A program made the position numbers and the translations under genes. 64,000 nucleotides of DNA from Pseudomonas moraviensis (GTDB taxonomy: Bacteria; Pseudomonadota; Gammaproteobacteria; Pseudomonadales; Pseudomonadaceae). The stretch is taken from positions 1,860,001-1,924,000 of the forward strand of contig NZ_LT629788.1 of the NCBI RefSeq assembly GCF_900105805.1, read 5' to 3'. Below the pieces are notes generated by a model that saw only the letters and a list, made by a program, of their open reading frames with translations, did no database searches and was not told the origin of the DNA. Of this stretch, positions 23,573 through 32,197 are shown piece by piece; the stretch's first letter is position 1, and every line of letters begins with the position of its first letter.

Positions 23573-25699
23573 TTACAGCGTGTAGGAAATCCCCACCTGC
23601 ACGGTTCTCGGCGCGCCCGGATAGGCGTAGACGTTGCCGAAGGCGCCTTCTTCGTAGTCGCGATCAAAGATGTTTTTCACATCGAGATTGAGCCGCACCT
23701 TGTCGTTGACTTTGTAGAAGCTCAGCAGGTCGACCACGGTGTAACTGCCCATGGAGAACGCAGTGTTGGCGGTCTGCCCGGCACGCTCGTCGACGTATTT
23801 CAGGCCGGTGCCCAAGCCAAGGCCTTTGAGCGTGCCGTCCTGGAACTCGTACATGTTGAGCAGGCTGAAGCTGTTCTTCGGAATGTTCAGCAGGCGCGTG
23901 CCGGAGCGCAGCGTGTTGTCCTTGGTCACCTCGGCGTCGACGTAAGCGTAACCGCCGACCACTCGCCACTCGGGGGTGAGATTGCCGGTAACGTTGACGT
24001 CGAAACCACGGCTGCGCACTTCACCGGCGGCAACGCTGAAGGTGGAATCCACCGGGTCGGTGGTCAGCACGTTGCGTTTTTCGATCTGGTAGATCGCTGC
24101 GTCGACGCTCAACTGCTGATCCAGCGCTTCCCATTTCACGCCCATCTCATAGGACTTGCCCTTCTCCGGGGCGAAGCCGCCACCCTCACGACTGGCACCC
24201 GTGTTGGGCTTGAACGAGCGCGCGGTGTTGGCGTACACCGCCAGGGTTTCGCTCAGGTCGTAGGTCACGCCGATGCGCGGGGTGACGGCGTTGTCGCTGG
24301 CCTGCCAGCTCTTGCCGCCCGGCACGTAGGTTTCGTAATCGTGCTCGAAGCGCTCGAAACGCGCGCCGGCCAGCACTTTCAGTTTGTCGGTCAGCGCCAC
24401 CTGATCCTGCACGAACGCGGCGTAGGTCTTGAGGTTTTCTTTGTCGTGGGTCGGCGTGCGGGTCAGCGCCGGGCGCGGCTGGCCGTAAACCGGATTGAAG
24501 ATGTCGATCGGGTAGGCACTGACGGCGCCGCTGGAGCGCTGGATGATCGACTTGTAGTCGTAATCTTCATACTCGATGCCAGTGAGCAAGGTGTGCTGCA
24601 GACCGCCGGTGTCGAAGTGGCCGGTGAGGTTAAGCTGGGTGTCCTTGTCGGTCCATTCCAGCTTGCGGTAGTTGAAATTGCGTCCCAGCGTACGGCCGTC
24701 AGCGGCAATGCCGTTGGCTTCGATCGCGTCGCCCTTGAGCGAGCCGTCGAGCCACTGGAAACCACCGCCCAGGGTCCAGTCGTCGTTGAGCATGTGCTCG
24801 AAACGCAGCTGCGCCATGTTGTTGTCGTTGTGCAGTTTGCCGACGTCTTTCTCGCCGAAGAACGTGTCGCGCGAGGCGGTACCGATCTGCGCCGGATAGC
24901 GCGTCACGCCACGATCGAGTGGCGCGTTGTTGCGCATGAAGTCGCCTTCGAAGATCAGCTTGGTCGCGTCGGTCGCCTGCCAGCTCAGCACTGGCGTGAT
25001 GCCGTAGCGCTCGGTCTCGACATGATCGCGGAAGGTGTCGCCGCCCTCGCCCACCACATTCAAGCGATAGGCCAGGCGACCTTCTTCATCGAGCGGCCCG
25101 GAAGCATCGAGGGTGCCGCGCTTCATGCCCTGGTCATTCAACTGGCTGCCCAAGGTGACCGTGCGTTCGGGCAACGGCTGTTTCGATACCACGTTGAAGG
25201 TACCGCCGGGATCGCCACGGCCATACAGCATGGTCGCCGGGCCGCGCAGCACTTCCAGCCGCTCAATGGTGTTGGCGTCGGGCATGTTCGGGTAGCCACG
25301 GTTGATCGGGAAACCGTTGCGGTAGAACTCACCGGTAGTAAAGCCGCGCACGGTGAACGTGGTCAGGCCCTGGCCGCCAAAATTATTTGCCCGCCCGACC
25401 CCGCCGGCGTAATCCAGCGCGTCCTGCAAACGGGTAGCACCTAGGTCTTCGACGGCGTCTTTGGTCACTACGCTGATCGACTGCGGGGTTTCATGAATCG
25501 AGGTGTCGGTGCGCGTGGCGCTGGCCGAACGGGTCGCGCGATAGCCGTGTACCGGGCCGTCTGCCCTTTCGTAATCCGCTGTGCCGACCACATCGGTGGC
25601 TTCCAGCTCGAGCGTGGAAGAAGTCGGTTCGGCTGGCTCAGCCCACGAGGAAGAAGACAACGCCTGCAGCACACAAATGGAAAGCAGAGTTCGACGCAT
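23573..25699 (-). CDS. TonB-dependent siderophore receptor
   Basis: This is a 708-residue outer-membrane receptor with a signal peptide (residues 1-20). The plug domain is about 55-175 (TPQSISVVTKDAVEDLGATRLQDAL, then TFTVRGFTTGEFYRNGFP and IERLEVLRGPATMLYGRGDPGG). A 22-strand barrel ends in APRTVQVGISYTL. There is no N-terminal STN signalling domain, so it is probably not a FecA-type transducer. It likely takes up a ferric siderophore of unknown identity. A possible Fur box lies upstream. It is divergent from the PaoC-like gene. Confidence 0.9.
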   Translation of the reverse strand: MRRTLLSICVLQALSSSSWAEPAEPTSSTLELEATDVVGTADYERADGPVHGYRATRSASATRTDTSIHETPQSISVVTKDAVEDLGATRLQDALDYAGGVGRANNFGGQGLTTFTVRGFTTGEFYRNGFPINRGYPNMPDANTIERLEVLRGPATMLYGRGDPGGTFNVVSKQPLPERTVTLGSQLNDQGMKRGTLDASGPLDEEGRLAYRLNVVGEGGDTFRDHVETERYGITPVLSWQATDATKLIFEGDFMRNNAPLDRGVTRYPAQIGTASRDTFFGEKDVGKLHNDNNMAQLRFEHMLNDDWTLGGGFQWLDGSLKGDAIEANGIAADGRTLGRNFNYRKLEWTDKDTQLNLTGHFDTGGLQHTLLTGIEYEDYDYKSIIQRSSGAVSAYPIDIFNPVYGQPRPALTRTPTHDKENLKTYAAFVQDQVALTDKLKVLAGARFERFEHDYETYVPGGKSWQASDNAVTPRIGVTYDLSETLAVYANTARSFKPNTGASREGGGFAPEKGKSYEMGVKWEALDQQLSVDAAIYQIEKRNVLTTDPVDSTFSVAAGEVRSRGFDVNVTGNLTPEWRVVGGYAYVDAEVTKDNTLRSGTRLLNIPKNSFSLLNMYEFQDGTLKGLGLGTGLKYVDERAGQTANTAFSMGSYTVVDLLSFYKVNDKVRLNLDVKNIFDRDYEEGAFGNVYAYPGAPRTVQVGISYTL

Positions 25700-25783
25700 G
25701 AGGTGAAAACCTTTACGAATAGGCCAGAACGAAGGGCAAAACCGCCAATGAAAACGCCGCGCATGGTATACCGTCGTATTGGT

Positions 25784-25804
25784 AATTGAAACTTATTCTT
25801 ATTT
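25784..25804. promoter_or_regulatory. Possible Fur box upstream of the siderophore receptor
   Basis: Read on the minus strand, AAATAAGAATAAGTTTCAAT resembles the A/T-rich GATAATGATAATCATTATC-type Fur site with several mismatches. It lies about 85 bases from the receptor start, where iron control would be expected. Confidence 0.35.
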
Positions 25805-25965
25805 GTCATGTTGGTCAGGATTGGTGAGCAGGATTCATCACTTCATCCTGAAACCACGCATTATCAGTTGCGCGTCGATGGCCTAGGCTCGTTGAAATCC
25901 GACGTCAACCGATGGCTGCGCGGCGCTGTGAATTTGCCGCCAGCCCGACTGAAAGGAATTCGCCT

Positions 25966-28176
25966 ATGAAATTCGACACCCCGGCCGGTACCAATCCCAT
26001 CGACCAGTTGAAGGTGATCGGCCAACCTGCCGACCGCATCGACGGCAAGCTGAAAACCACCGGCACCGCCACTTACGCCTACGAACAGAACGCAGCGGTG
26101 CCGGACGCCGCTTACGGCTATATCGTCGGCGCCGGGATCGGCAAGGGGCGCATCGCCTCGATTGATTCAGCCCGAGCGAGCGAGGCGTCCGGGGTGATCG
26201 CCATCGTCACTTATGAGAACGCCGGACCGTTGGCCAAAGGCGAGTTTTACGTAGCTCGGGCCTTGGCCGGGCCGCAGGTCGATCACTATCACCAGGCCGT
26301 GGCAATTGTCGTCGCGAACACCTTCGAAGAGGCGCGCGCTGCGGCTGGGTTGCTCGATATTCGCTATGTGGCCGAACCGGGTTCGTTCGATCTGGCGGCG
26401 GCGAAAGACTCAGCGCCCCCAGCGCCCCCGGCCGGTTTCGGCCCGCCGCCGCAGACCAGCGTCGGTGACTTCGAAGGCGCCTTCAACGCCGCGCCTCTGC
26501 AGGTTGACCAGCACTACAGCACACCCGATCAGGCCCACGCGATGATGGAACCGCACGCGACCATCGCCCGCTGGAACGGCAAGCAGCTGACCTTGTGGAC
26601 ATCGATTCAGCAGATCAACTGGGGCGTGCGCGATCTGGCGAAAACCCTCGGGATTGCCAAGGAGGATGTGCGGCTGGTCTCGCCGTATATCGGCGGCGGT
26701 TTCGGCGGTAAGGGCACGATTCTCTGCGACGCGGTACTGGCGTCGCTGGCCGCCCGACATGCCGGCCGTGCGGTGAAGGTCGCCTTACCGCGTCCGCTGA
26801 TGTTCAACAACCTGACTCACCGCCCGGCGACGATTCAGCGCATACGCATCGGTGCCAACCGTGACGGCATGATCACGGCGATCGGCCACGAGAGCTGGTC
26901 GGGCAATCTGCGCGGCGGACGCACCGAAGCGGCTACCGCGTCAACGCGATTGCTTTATGCCGGGGCCAATCGCATGACTCGTTTGAACCTGGCCGTGCTC
27001 GATCTCGCTGAGGGTTCGGCGATGCGCGCGCCGGGTGAGGCGCCGGGGATGATGGCGCTGGAAATCGCCATGGATGAACTGGCAGAAAATCTGCAGATGG
27101 ATCCGCTGCAGCTGCGCGTCCTCAACGACACGCAGGTCGATCCGGAGCAGCCGTCGCGGCCGTTTTCCAAACGGCAACTCGTGGAGTGTCTGAACACTGG
27201 CGCCGAGCGCTTTGGCTGGCAGCAGCGCAACCCTCAACCCGGTCAGCGACGCGAGGGCGGCTGGCTGATCGGCATCGGTCTGGCCTCGGCAATTCGCGGC
27301 GCACCGACCACCGCATCGGCGGCGCGCGTGCGCCTTGATCGCCAAGGCATCATCACCGTCGAAACCGACATGACCGACATCGGCACCGGCAGTTACACCA
27401 TCATTGCCCAGACCGCCGCGGAAATGATGGGCGTGCCGCTGGAGCGTGTCGTGGTGCATCTGGGCGATTCGCGGTTTCCGGAATCGTCAGGCTCCGGCGG
27501 CCAGTGGGGCGCGGCCTCCTCCACTGCCGGCGTGTATGCCGCGTGCCTGAAATTGCGCGAGGCCGCTGCTCGCGCCGTCGGGATCGATCCTCAGCAAGCG
27601 GAGTTTGTGGAGGGGCAGATTCGCGCAGGCACGCAGCACGTTGCCCTGTCGCAAGCTGCCGCCAAGGGCGAGCTGACTGGCGAGGACCGCATGGAGTACG
27701 GCGACCTTGCCCAGCGCTTCGCCCAGCAGACCTTCGGCGCGCATTTCGCCGAGGTCGCGGTCAATGCGGCGACTGGCGAAATTCGCCTGCGTCGGCAACT
27801 GGCGGTGTGCGCCGCCGGGCGCATCCTCAACCCGAAAACCGCGCGCAGCCAGATCATCGGCGGCATGACCATGGGTGCAGGCGCGGCATTGATGGAAGAG
27901 CTGGCGGTGGATCATCGCATGGGCTTTTTCGTCAATCACGATCTGGCCGGCTATGAGGTGCCGGTGCACGCCGACATTCCCCACCAGGAGGTGATCTTTC
28001 TCGACGAAGTCGATCCGTATGCCACCCCGTTGAAAGCCAAAGGCGTCGGCGAGTTGGGTATCAGCGGCGCTGCGGCGGCCATCGCCAACGCGATCTATAA
28101 CGCTTGCGGAGTACGGGTGCGCGATTATCCGATTACGCTGGATAAACTCATCGGCGAGTTGTCTTACCCGGTCTGA
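25966..28176 (+). CDS. paoC: PaoC-like molybdenum-cofactor subunit (xanthine dehydrogenase family)
   Basis: This 736-residue protein is close to E. coli PaoC, the molybdopterin-cytosine-dinucleotide subunit of a periplasmic aldehyde oxidoreductase. It shares NPIDQLKVIGQPADRIDG at the start, SPYIGGGFGGKG, MRAPGEAPGMMALEIAMDELAE, TDMTDIGTGSYTI and the catalytic Glu in KGVGELGISGAAAAIANA. The start at 25966 has AAAGGA upstream. Known enzymes need a 2Fe-2S (PaoA) and an FAD (PaoB) subunit encoded just upstream; here that place is a 266-base gap and a divergent receptor gene. A small conserved-looking gene follows. Confidence 0.88.
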   Translation: MKFDTPAGTNPIDQLKVIGQPADRIDGKLKTTGTATYAYEQNAAVPDAAYGYIVGAGIGKGRIASIDSARASEASGVIAIVTYENAGPLAKGEFYVARALAGPQVDHYHQAVAIVVANTFEEARAAAGLLDIRYVAEPGSFDLAAAKDSAPPAPPAGFGPPPQTSVGDFEGAFNAAPLQVDQHYSTPDQAHAMMEPHATIARWNGKQLTLWTSIQQINWGVRDLAKTLGIAKEDVRLVSPYIGGGFGGKGTILCDAVLASLAARHAGRAVKVALPRPLMFNNLTHRPATIQRIRIGANRDGMITAIGHESWSGNLRGGRTEAATASTRLLYAGANRMTRLNLAVLDLAEGSAMRAPGEAPGMMALEIAMDELAENLQMDPLQLRVLNDTQVDPEQPSRPFSKRQLVECLNTGAERFGWQQRNPQPGQRREGGWLIGIGLASAIRGAPTTASAARVRLDRQGIITVETDMTDIGTGSYTIIAQTAAEMMGVPLERVVVHLGDSRFPESSGSGGQWGAASSTAGVYAACLKLREAAARAVGIDPQQAEFVEGQIRAGTQHVALSQAAAKGELTGEDRMEYGDLAQRFAQQTFGAHFAEVAVNAATGEIRLRRQLAVCAAGRILNPKTARSQIIGGMTMGAGAALMEELAVDHRMGFFVNHDLAGYEVPVHADIPHQEVIFLDEVDPYATPLKAKGVGELGISGAAAAIANAIYNACGVRVRDYPITLDKLIGELSYPV

Positions 28177-28202
28177 GAACGGATCACCCGAGGCCATCGC
28201 CT

Positions 28203-28535
28203 ATGTACCCCACCACCCCCGACGGTCGCTATTTTGTGGTCAAGCAGCAACTGTGGCGCTGCAGCAATCCAGCACTGGCACCTGCCGAACGCGAGACGCT
28301 GGTCGCAGATCTCATGGCGGCGCGGCGTGCGGTCAAAGAAGCGAAGCGTGCGGACGATGCACAGGCGTTGAAGTCAGCCAGAGCGCGCGTGGACGAGGCA
28401 AAAGTCGCCCTGGGTGAGCGCGGTCCGGTGTGGTGGGATGACGGCAGCCCGGATTACAACCGTTTCAAGGTGACCAATACACCGTATGCGCAGTGGTTTG
28501 AACAATTGCCTGACAAGGACAGCAGACCTGAGTGA
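28203..28535 (+). CDS. Conserved small protein downstream of paoC-like gene
   Basis: This is a 110-residue cytoplasmic protein with no signal peptide or membrane span. It begins MYPTTPDGRYFVVKQQLWRC, followed by a charged helical middle (ADLMAARRAVKEAKRADDAQ), and ends with WWDDGSPDYNRFKVTNTPYAQWF. I recognise the overall pattern as recurring in proteobacteria but know no function. It lies 26 bases after the PaoC-like gene and is probably co-transcribed. The REPIN array begins 50 bases downstream. Confidence 0.7.
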   Translation: MYPTTPDGRYFVVKQQLWRCSNPALAPAERETLVADLMAARRAVKEAKRADDAQALKSARARVDEAKVALGERGPVWWDDGSPDYNRFKVTNTPYAQWFEQLPDKDSRPE

Positions 28536-28586
28536 GTGTTGAATGGCCTGCAGATCCCCAACTCAACAAGCAACGCAGGTCCCCTG

Positions 28587-30611
28587 TGGGAGCGAGCCTG
28601 CTCGCGATGGCGTTGGATCAGGCGATGAAGATGTTGAATGTACCGCCGTCTTCGCGAGCAGGCTCGCTCCCACAGGGATTGGGGGTTGAATGAAGACCGA
28701 TGGTTCAGCACAAAACAGTGTAGGAGCGAGCCTGCTCGCGATTGCGGTGGGTCAGTTGAATAAATCGCTGACTGATACGACGCTATCGCGAGCAGGCTCA
28801 CTCCTACAGGGATTGGGGATTGAATGAAGATCGATGGTTCAGCACAAAACAGTGTAGGAGTGAGCCTGCTCGCGATTGCGGTGGGTCAGTTGAATAATTC
28901 GCTGACTGGTACGCCGCAATCGCGAGCAGGCTCACTCCTACATTGGGTTTTGTGTGTTGCCGGGTTTTGCATTCGCCGCGAAAACCTGTGGGAGTGAGCC
29001 TGCTCGCGATTGCATTCGTTCAGGCGATGAAGATGTTGAATGCGCCGCCGTCTTCGCGAGCAGGCTCGCTCCCACAGGGATTGGGGATTGAATGAAGATC
29101 GATGGTTCGGCACAAAACAGTGTAGGAGTGAGCCTGCTCGCGAATGCGTTGGATCAGGCGATGACGATGTTGAATGTGCCGCCGTCTTCGCGAGCAGGCT
29201 CGCTCCCACAGGGATTGGGGATTGAATGAAGATCGATGGTTCGGCACATAACAGTGTAGGAGCGAGCCTGCTCGCGATTGCATTCGGTCAGGCGATGACG
29301 ATGTTGAATGTGCCGCCCTCTTCGCGAGCAGGCTCGCTCCCACAGAGATTGGGGATTGAATGAAGATCGATGGTTCAGCACAAAACAGTGTAGGAGTGAG
29401 CCTGCTCGCGATTGCGTTGGATCAGGCGATGAAGATGTTGAATGTGCCACCGTCTTCGCGAGCAGGCTCGCTCCCACAGGGATTGGGGATTGAATGAAGA
29501 TCGATGGGTCGGCACAAAACAGTGTAGGAGCGAGCCTGCTCGCGAATGCGTTGGATCAGGCGATGACGATGTTGAATGTGCCGCCGTCTTCGCGAGCAGG
29601 CTCGCTCCCACAGGGATTGGGGATCGAATGAAGATCGATGGTTCAGCACAAAACAGTGTAGGAGCGAGCCTGCTCGCGAATGCGTTGGATCAGGCGATGA
29701 AGATGTTGAATGTGCCACCCTCTTCGCGAGCAGGCTCGCTCCCACAGGGATTGGGGATTGAATGAAGATCGATGGTTCAGCACAAAACAGTGTAGGAGTG
29801 GGCCTGCTCGCGAATGCGTTGGATCAGGCGATGAAGATGTTGAATGTGCCGCCCTCTTCGCGAGCAGGCTCGCTCCCACAGGGATTGGGGGTTGGATGAA
29901 GATCGATGGTTCAGCACAAAACAGTGTAGGAGCGAGCCTGCTCGCGAATGCGTTGGATCAGGCGATGAAGATGTTGAATGTGCCACCCTCTTCGCGAGCA
30001 GGCTCGCTCCCACAGGGATTGGGGATTGAATGAAGATCGATGGTTCAGCACAAAACAGTGTAGGAGTGGGCCTGCTCGCGAATGCGTTGGATCAGGCGAT
30101 GAAGATGTTGAATGTGCCGCCCTCTTCGCGAGCAGGCTCGCTCCCACAGGGATTGGGGGTTGGATGAAGATCGATGGTTCAGCACAAAACAGTGTAGGAG
30201 CGAGCCTGCTCGCGATTGCGTTGGATCAGGCGATGAAGATGTTGAATGTGCCACCGTCTTCGCGAGCAGGCTCGCTCCCACAGGGATTGGGGATTGAATG
30301 AAGATCGATGGTTCAGCACATAACAGTGTAGGAGTGAGCCTGCTCGCGATGGCGTTGGATCAGGCAATGAAGATGTTGAATGTGCCGCCGTCTTCGCGAG
30401 CAGGCTCGCTCCCACAGGGATTGGGGGTTGGATGAAGATCGATGGTTCGGCACATAACAGTGTAGGAGTGAGCCTGCTCGCGAATGCGTTGGATCAGGCG
30501 ATGACGATGTTGAATGTGCCGCCGTCTTCGCGAGCAGGCTCGCTCCCACAGGGATTGGGGATCGAATGAAGATCGATGGTTCGGCACATAACAGTGTAGG
30601 AGTGAGCCTGC
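28587..30611. repeat. Tandem REPIN array, 15 units of exactly 134 bp plus a truncated unit
   Basis: Units start at 28587, 28721, 28855, 28989, 29123, 29257, 29391, 29525, 29659, 29793, 29927, 30061, 30195, 30329 and 30463. A sixteenth, at 30597, is cut after 15 bases. Each unit is a REPIN: a left REP (TAGGAG-YGAG-CCTGCTCGCGA), a loop of about 45 bases, an inverted right REP (TCGCGAGCAGGCTCGCTCCCACA), and a spacer of about 47 bases. Units 2 and 3 have a different loop, and unit 3 has an unrelated spacer, yet the period never changes. Units 9-10 and 11-12 are identical 268-bp pairs. The array fills the gap between the small gene at 28203 and the nemR-like gene. The in-frame peptides inside it are by-products of the repeat. 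Confidence 0.97.
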
Positions 30612-30619
30612 GGTGAGGC

Positions 30620-31204
30620 TCAGACTCGCAGCAGCTGCCGGGTCATCGCCATTGAGGTCTCCAGCGACTGGCCGGTGCGCTGCAGTTTGTTCAGCAAACT
30701 GGCGCCGAGCCAGAGCTGATACAGGGTCTCCGCCAACTTCCTCGCATCGCCTTCGGGCAGGCTTTGGTCGGTCTGGCCCTGTTCGATGCATTCGGTGATG
30801 CGCGCGACGATACGTTCGGCGCCGTCGCGCAAGGTCAGGCGCATCGATTCGGACAGGTCGGCGACTTCGGCGCTGAGTTTGACCACCAGGCATTCATCAC
30901 CGTGGCCTTCGACGGTGCAGCGGTTTTGCCAGCCCTGCCAGTAATCCATCAAGCGCTCGAAGGCAGTCAGCCCCGGCAGTGTCAGGCGGCGTTCCATGTC
31001 AGCAAGGTAGTCGACGAAATAATCCTCAAGCAGCGCCTGGCCGTACAACTCCTTGGATTTGAAGTAGTGATAGAACGAGCCCTTGGGCACGCCGGCGGTC
31101 TGCAGGATCTCGTTGAGGCCGACGCTGGTGAAGCCCTTCTCGGCCATCATCCGGTGGCCGGTGTCGAGCAAGTGTTGGCGGGTGTCGTCAAAGGTCGGCT
31201 TCAT
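30620..31204 (-). CDS. nemR: TetR-family repressor, NemR-like electrophile sensor
   Basis: This 194-residue repressor has an N-terminal HTH (GFTSVGLNEILQTAGVPKGSFYHYFKSKE). E. coli NemR senses electrophiles and hypochlorous acid through Cys106 and Lys175. Here Cys105 (GDECLVVKLSAEV) and Lys173 (LGASLLNKLQRT) occupy the matching places, and Cys96 matches a further NemR cysteine. The start at 31204 omits seven upstream codons. An operator-like dyad lies 22 bases upstream of the start, suggesting autoregulation. It is divergent from the DJ-1-like and nemA-like genes. Confidence 0.85.
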   Translation of the reverse strand: MKPTFDDTRQHLLDTGHRMMAEKGFTSVGLNEILQTAGVPKGSFYHYFKSKELYGQALLEDYFVDYLADMERRLTLPGLTAFERLMDYWQGWQNRCTVEGHGDECLVVKLSAEVADLSESMRLTLRDGAERIVARITECIEQGQTDQSLPEGDARKLAETLYQLWLGASLLNKLQRTGQSLETSMAMTRQLLRV

Positions 31205-31225
31205 GGTGCGCAAGTTTCCAGACAA

Positions 31226-31240
31226 TAGACCAGTCGTATA
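31226..31240. promoter_or_regulatory. NemR-type operator, copy 1
   Basis: TAGACCAGTCGTATA is an imperfect TAGAC-N5-GTCTA dyad. It lies 22 bases upstream of the nemR-like start, where it could repress that gene. Confidence 0.6.
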
Positions 31241-31300
31241 GATTTCAGGACCGGGAGTTTGCCATATCCAACAGGCAAAAACATTTTCTGAAAAAATTAC

Positions 31301-31315
31301 TAGACGACTGGTCTA
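31301..31315. promoter_or_regulatory. NemR-type operator, copy 2
   Basis: TAGACGACTGGTCTA is a perfect TAGAC-N5-GTCTA dyad, close to the TAGACC-type operator of E. coli NemR. It lies in the divergent region ahead of the DJ-1-like gene. Confidence 0.75.
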
Positions 31316-31416
31316 ATTGAAAACTATGCTGCGCCCCGACACACCAATTCATGCGGTGCCGACGCTGAGCGAATTCCTCGCCTTGTGCCGATGCCTGACC
31401 AAACCAAGGGTGCTCT

Positions 31417-32094
31417 ATGAAAATCTTGATGGTTCTGACTTCCCACGATCAACTCGGCAACACCGGCAAGAAAACCGGCTTCTGGCTGGAAGAATTTGCC
31501 GCACCGTATTACGCCTTCAAGGACGCCGGCGCCGACGTCACCCTGGTATCCCCAGCCGGCGGCCAGCCGCCGCTCGATCCGAAAAGCGACGAGCCCGGCG
31601 CGCAGACTGCCGAGACCGATCGCTTCCGCGCCGATCCGGCCGCGCAAAAAGCATTGGCCAGCACTGGCCGTTTGGCTGATGTCCGCGCCGAAGATTTCGA
31701 TGCAGTGTTCTATCCAGGCGGCCACGGCCCACTGTGGGATTTGGCCGAAGACAAGGCTTCGATCGCGCTGATCGAAGCCTTCGACCGCGCCAACAAGCCT
31801 CATGGTTTCGTCTGCCACGCACCGGGCGTGTTGCTGCATGTCGTGCGCGCTGATGGCCAGCCGATCGTCAAAGATCGCGACGTCACCGGTTTTACCAATG
31901 CCGAAGAAGCGGCAGTCGGTCTGACTGATGTGGTGCCATTCCTCATCGAAGACGAATTCCAACGTCTCGGTGGCCGCTACTCGAAAGTCGCCGACTGGCA
32001 GGTGCATGTGGTAACTGACGGGCAACTGGTCACTGGCCAGAATCCGGCCAGTTCTGCCGCCGTTGCGGAAAAGCTGTTGAAGCTGCTCGGCTGA
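31417..32094 (+). CDS. DJ-1/PfpI-family protein (type 1 glutamine-amidotransferase-like)
   Basis: This 225-residue protein has the flavodoxin-like DJ-1/PfpI fold. It opens KILMVLTSHDQLGNTGKKTG, with TGFWLEEFAAPYYAF carrying the conserved Glu. The nucleophile elbow is GFVCHAPGVLL with its Cys, and DAVFYPGGHGPLWDL precedes it. Relatives include Hsp31-like glyoxalase III and chaperone or deglycase-type proteins that deal with methylglyoxal. ATG at 31417 has AAGGG upstream. It sits between two NemR-type operators and precedes a NemA-like reductase, which fits a role in reactive carbonyl detoxification. Confidence 0.88.
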   Translation: MKILMVLTSHDQLGNTGKKTGFWLEEFAAPYYAFKDAGADVTLVSPAGGQPPLDPKSDEPGAQTAETDRFRADPAAQKALASTGRLADVRAEDFDAVFYPGGHGPLWDLAEDKASIALIEAFDRANKPHGFVCHAPGVLLHVVRADGQPIVKDRDVTGFTNAEEAAVGLTDVVPFLIEDEFQRLGGRYSKVADWQVHVVTDGQLVTGQNPASSAAVAEKLLKLLG

Positions 32095-32160
32095 CCTTCT
32101 CGCTCCAACCCGATCAACGCCGCGCGCGTACAGCCCGGCGTTGTTTTTTTGCCCAGTTAC

Positions 32161-32175
32161 TAGTCGACTGGTCTA
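32161..32175. promoter_or_regulatory. NemR-type operator, copy 3
   Basis: TAGTCGACTGGTCTA differs from copy 2 by one base, and three bases on each flank are also the same. It lies 23 bases ahead of the nemA-like start, suggesting a second promoter or an internal control point. Confidence 0.7.
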
Positions 32176-32197
32176 ATCAGATTCAAAGGCTGACTCC

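Noticed and set aside
25808..25969. A 53-codon ORF ending in an ATGA overlap with the paoC-like gene.
   Set aside because: There is no ribosome-binding site, codon use is unlike the neighbours, and no family is recognisable; probably chance.
28587..30611. The array as a CRISPR locus.
   Set aside because: The unit is 134 bp, nearly the whole unit repeats including the spacer, the repeats are REP palindromes, and no cas genes are present.
28563..30615. Many overlapping ORFs of 61-107 codons on both strands inside the REPIN array, with repeated peptides such as MGASLLAK and REQARSHRDWG.
   Set aside because: They are translations of the REP palindromes. The 134-bp period is not a multiple of three, the same peptides appear from REPINs elsewhere, and there are no ribosome-binding sites.
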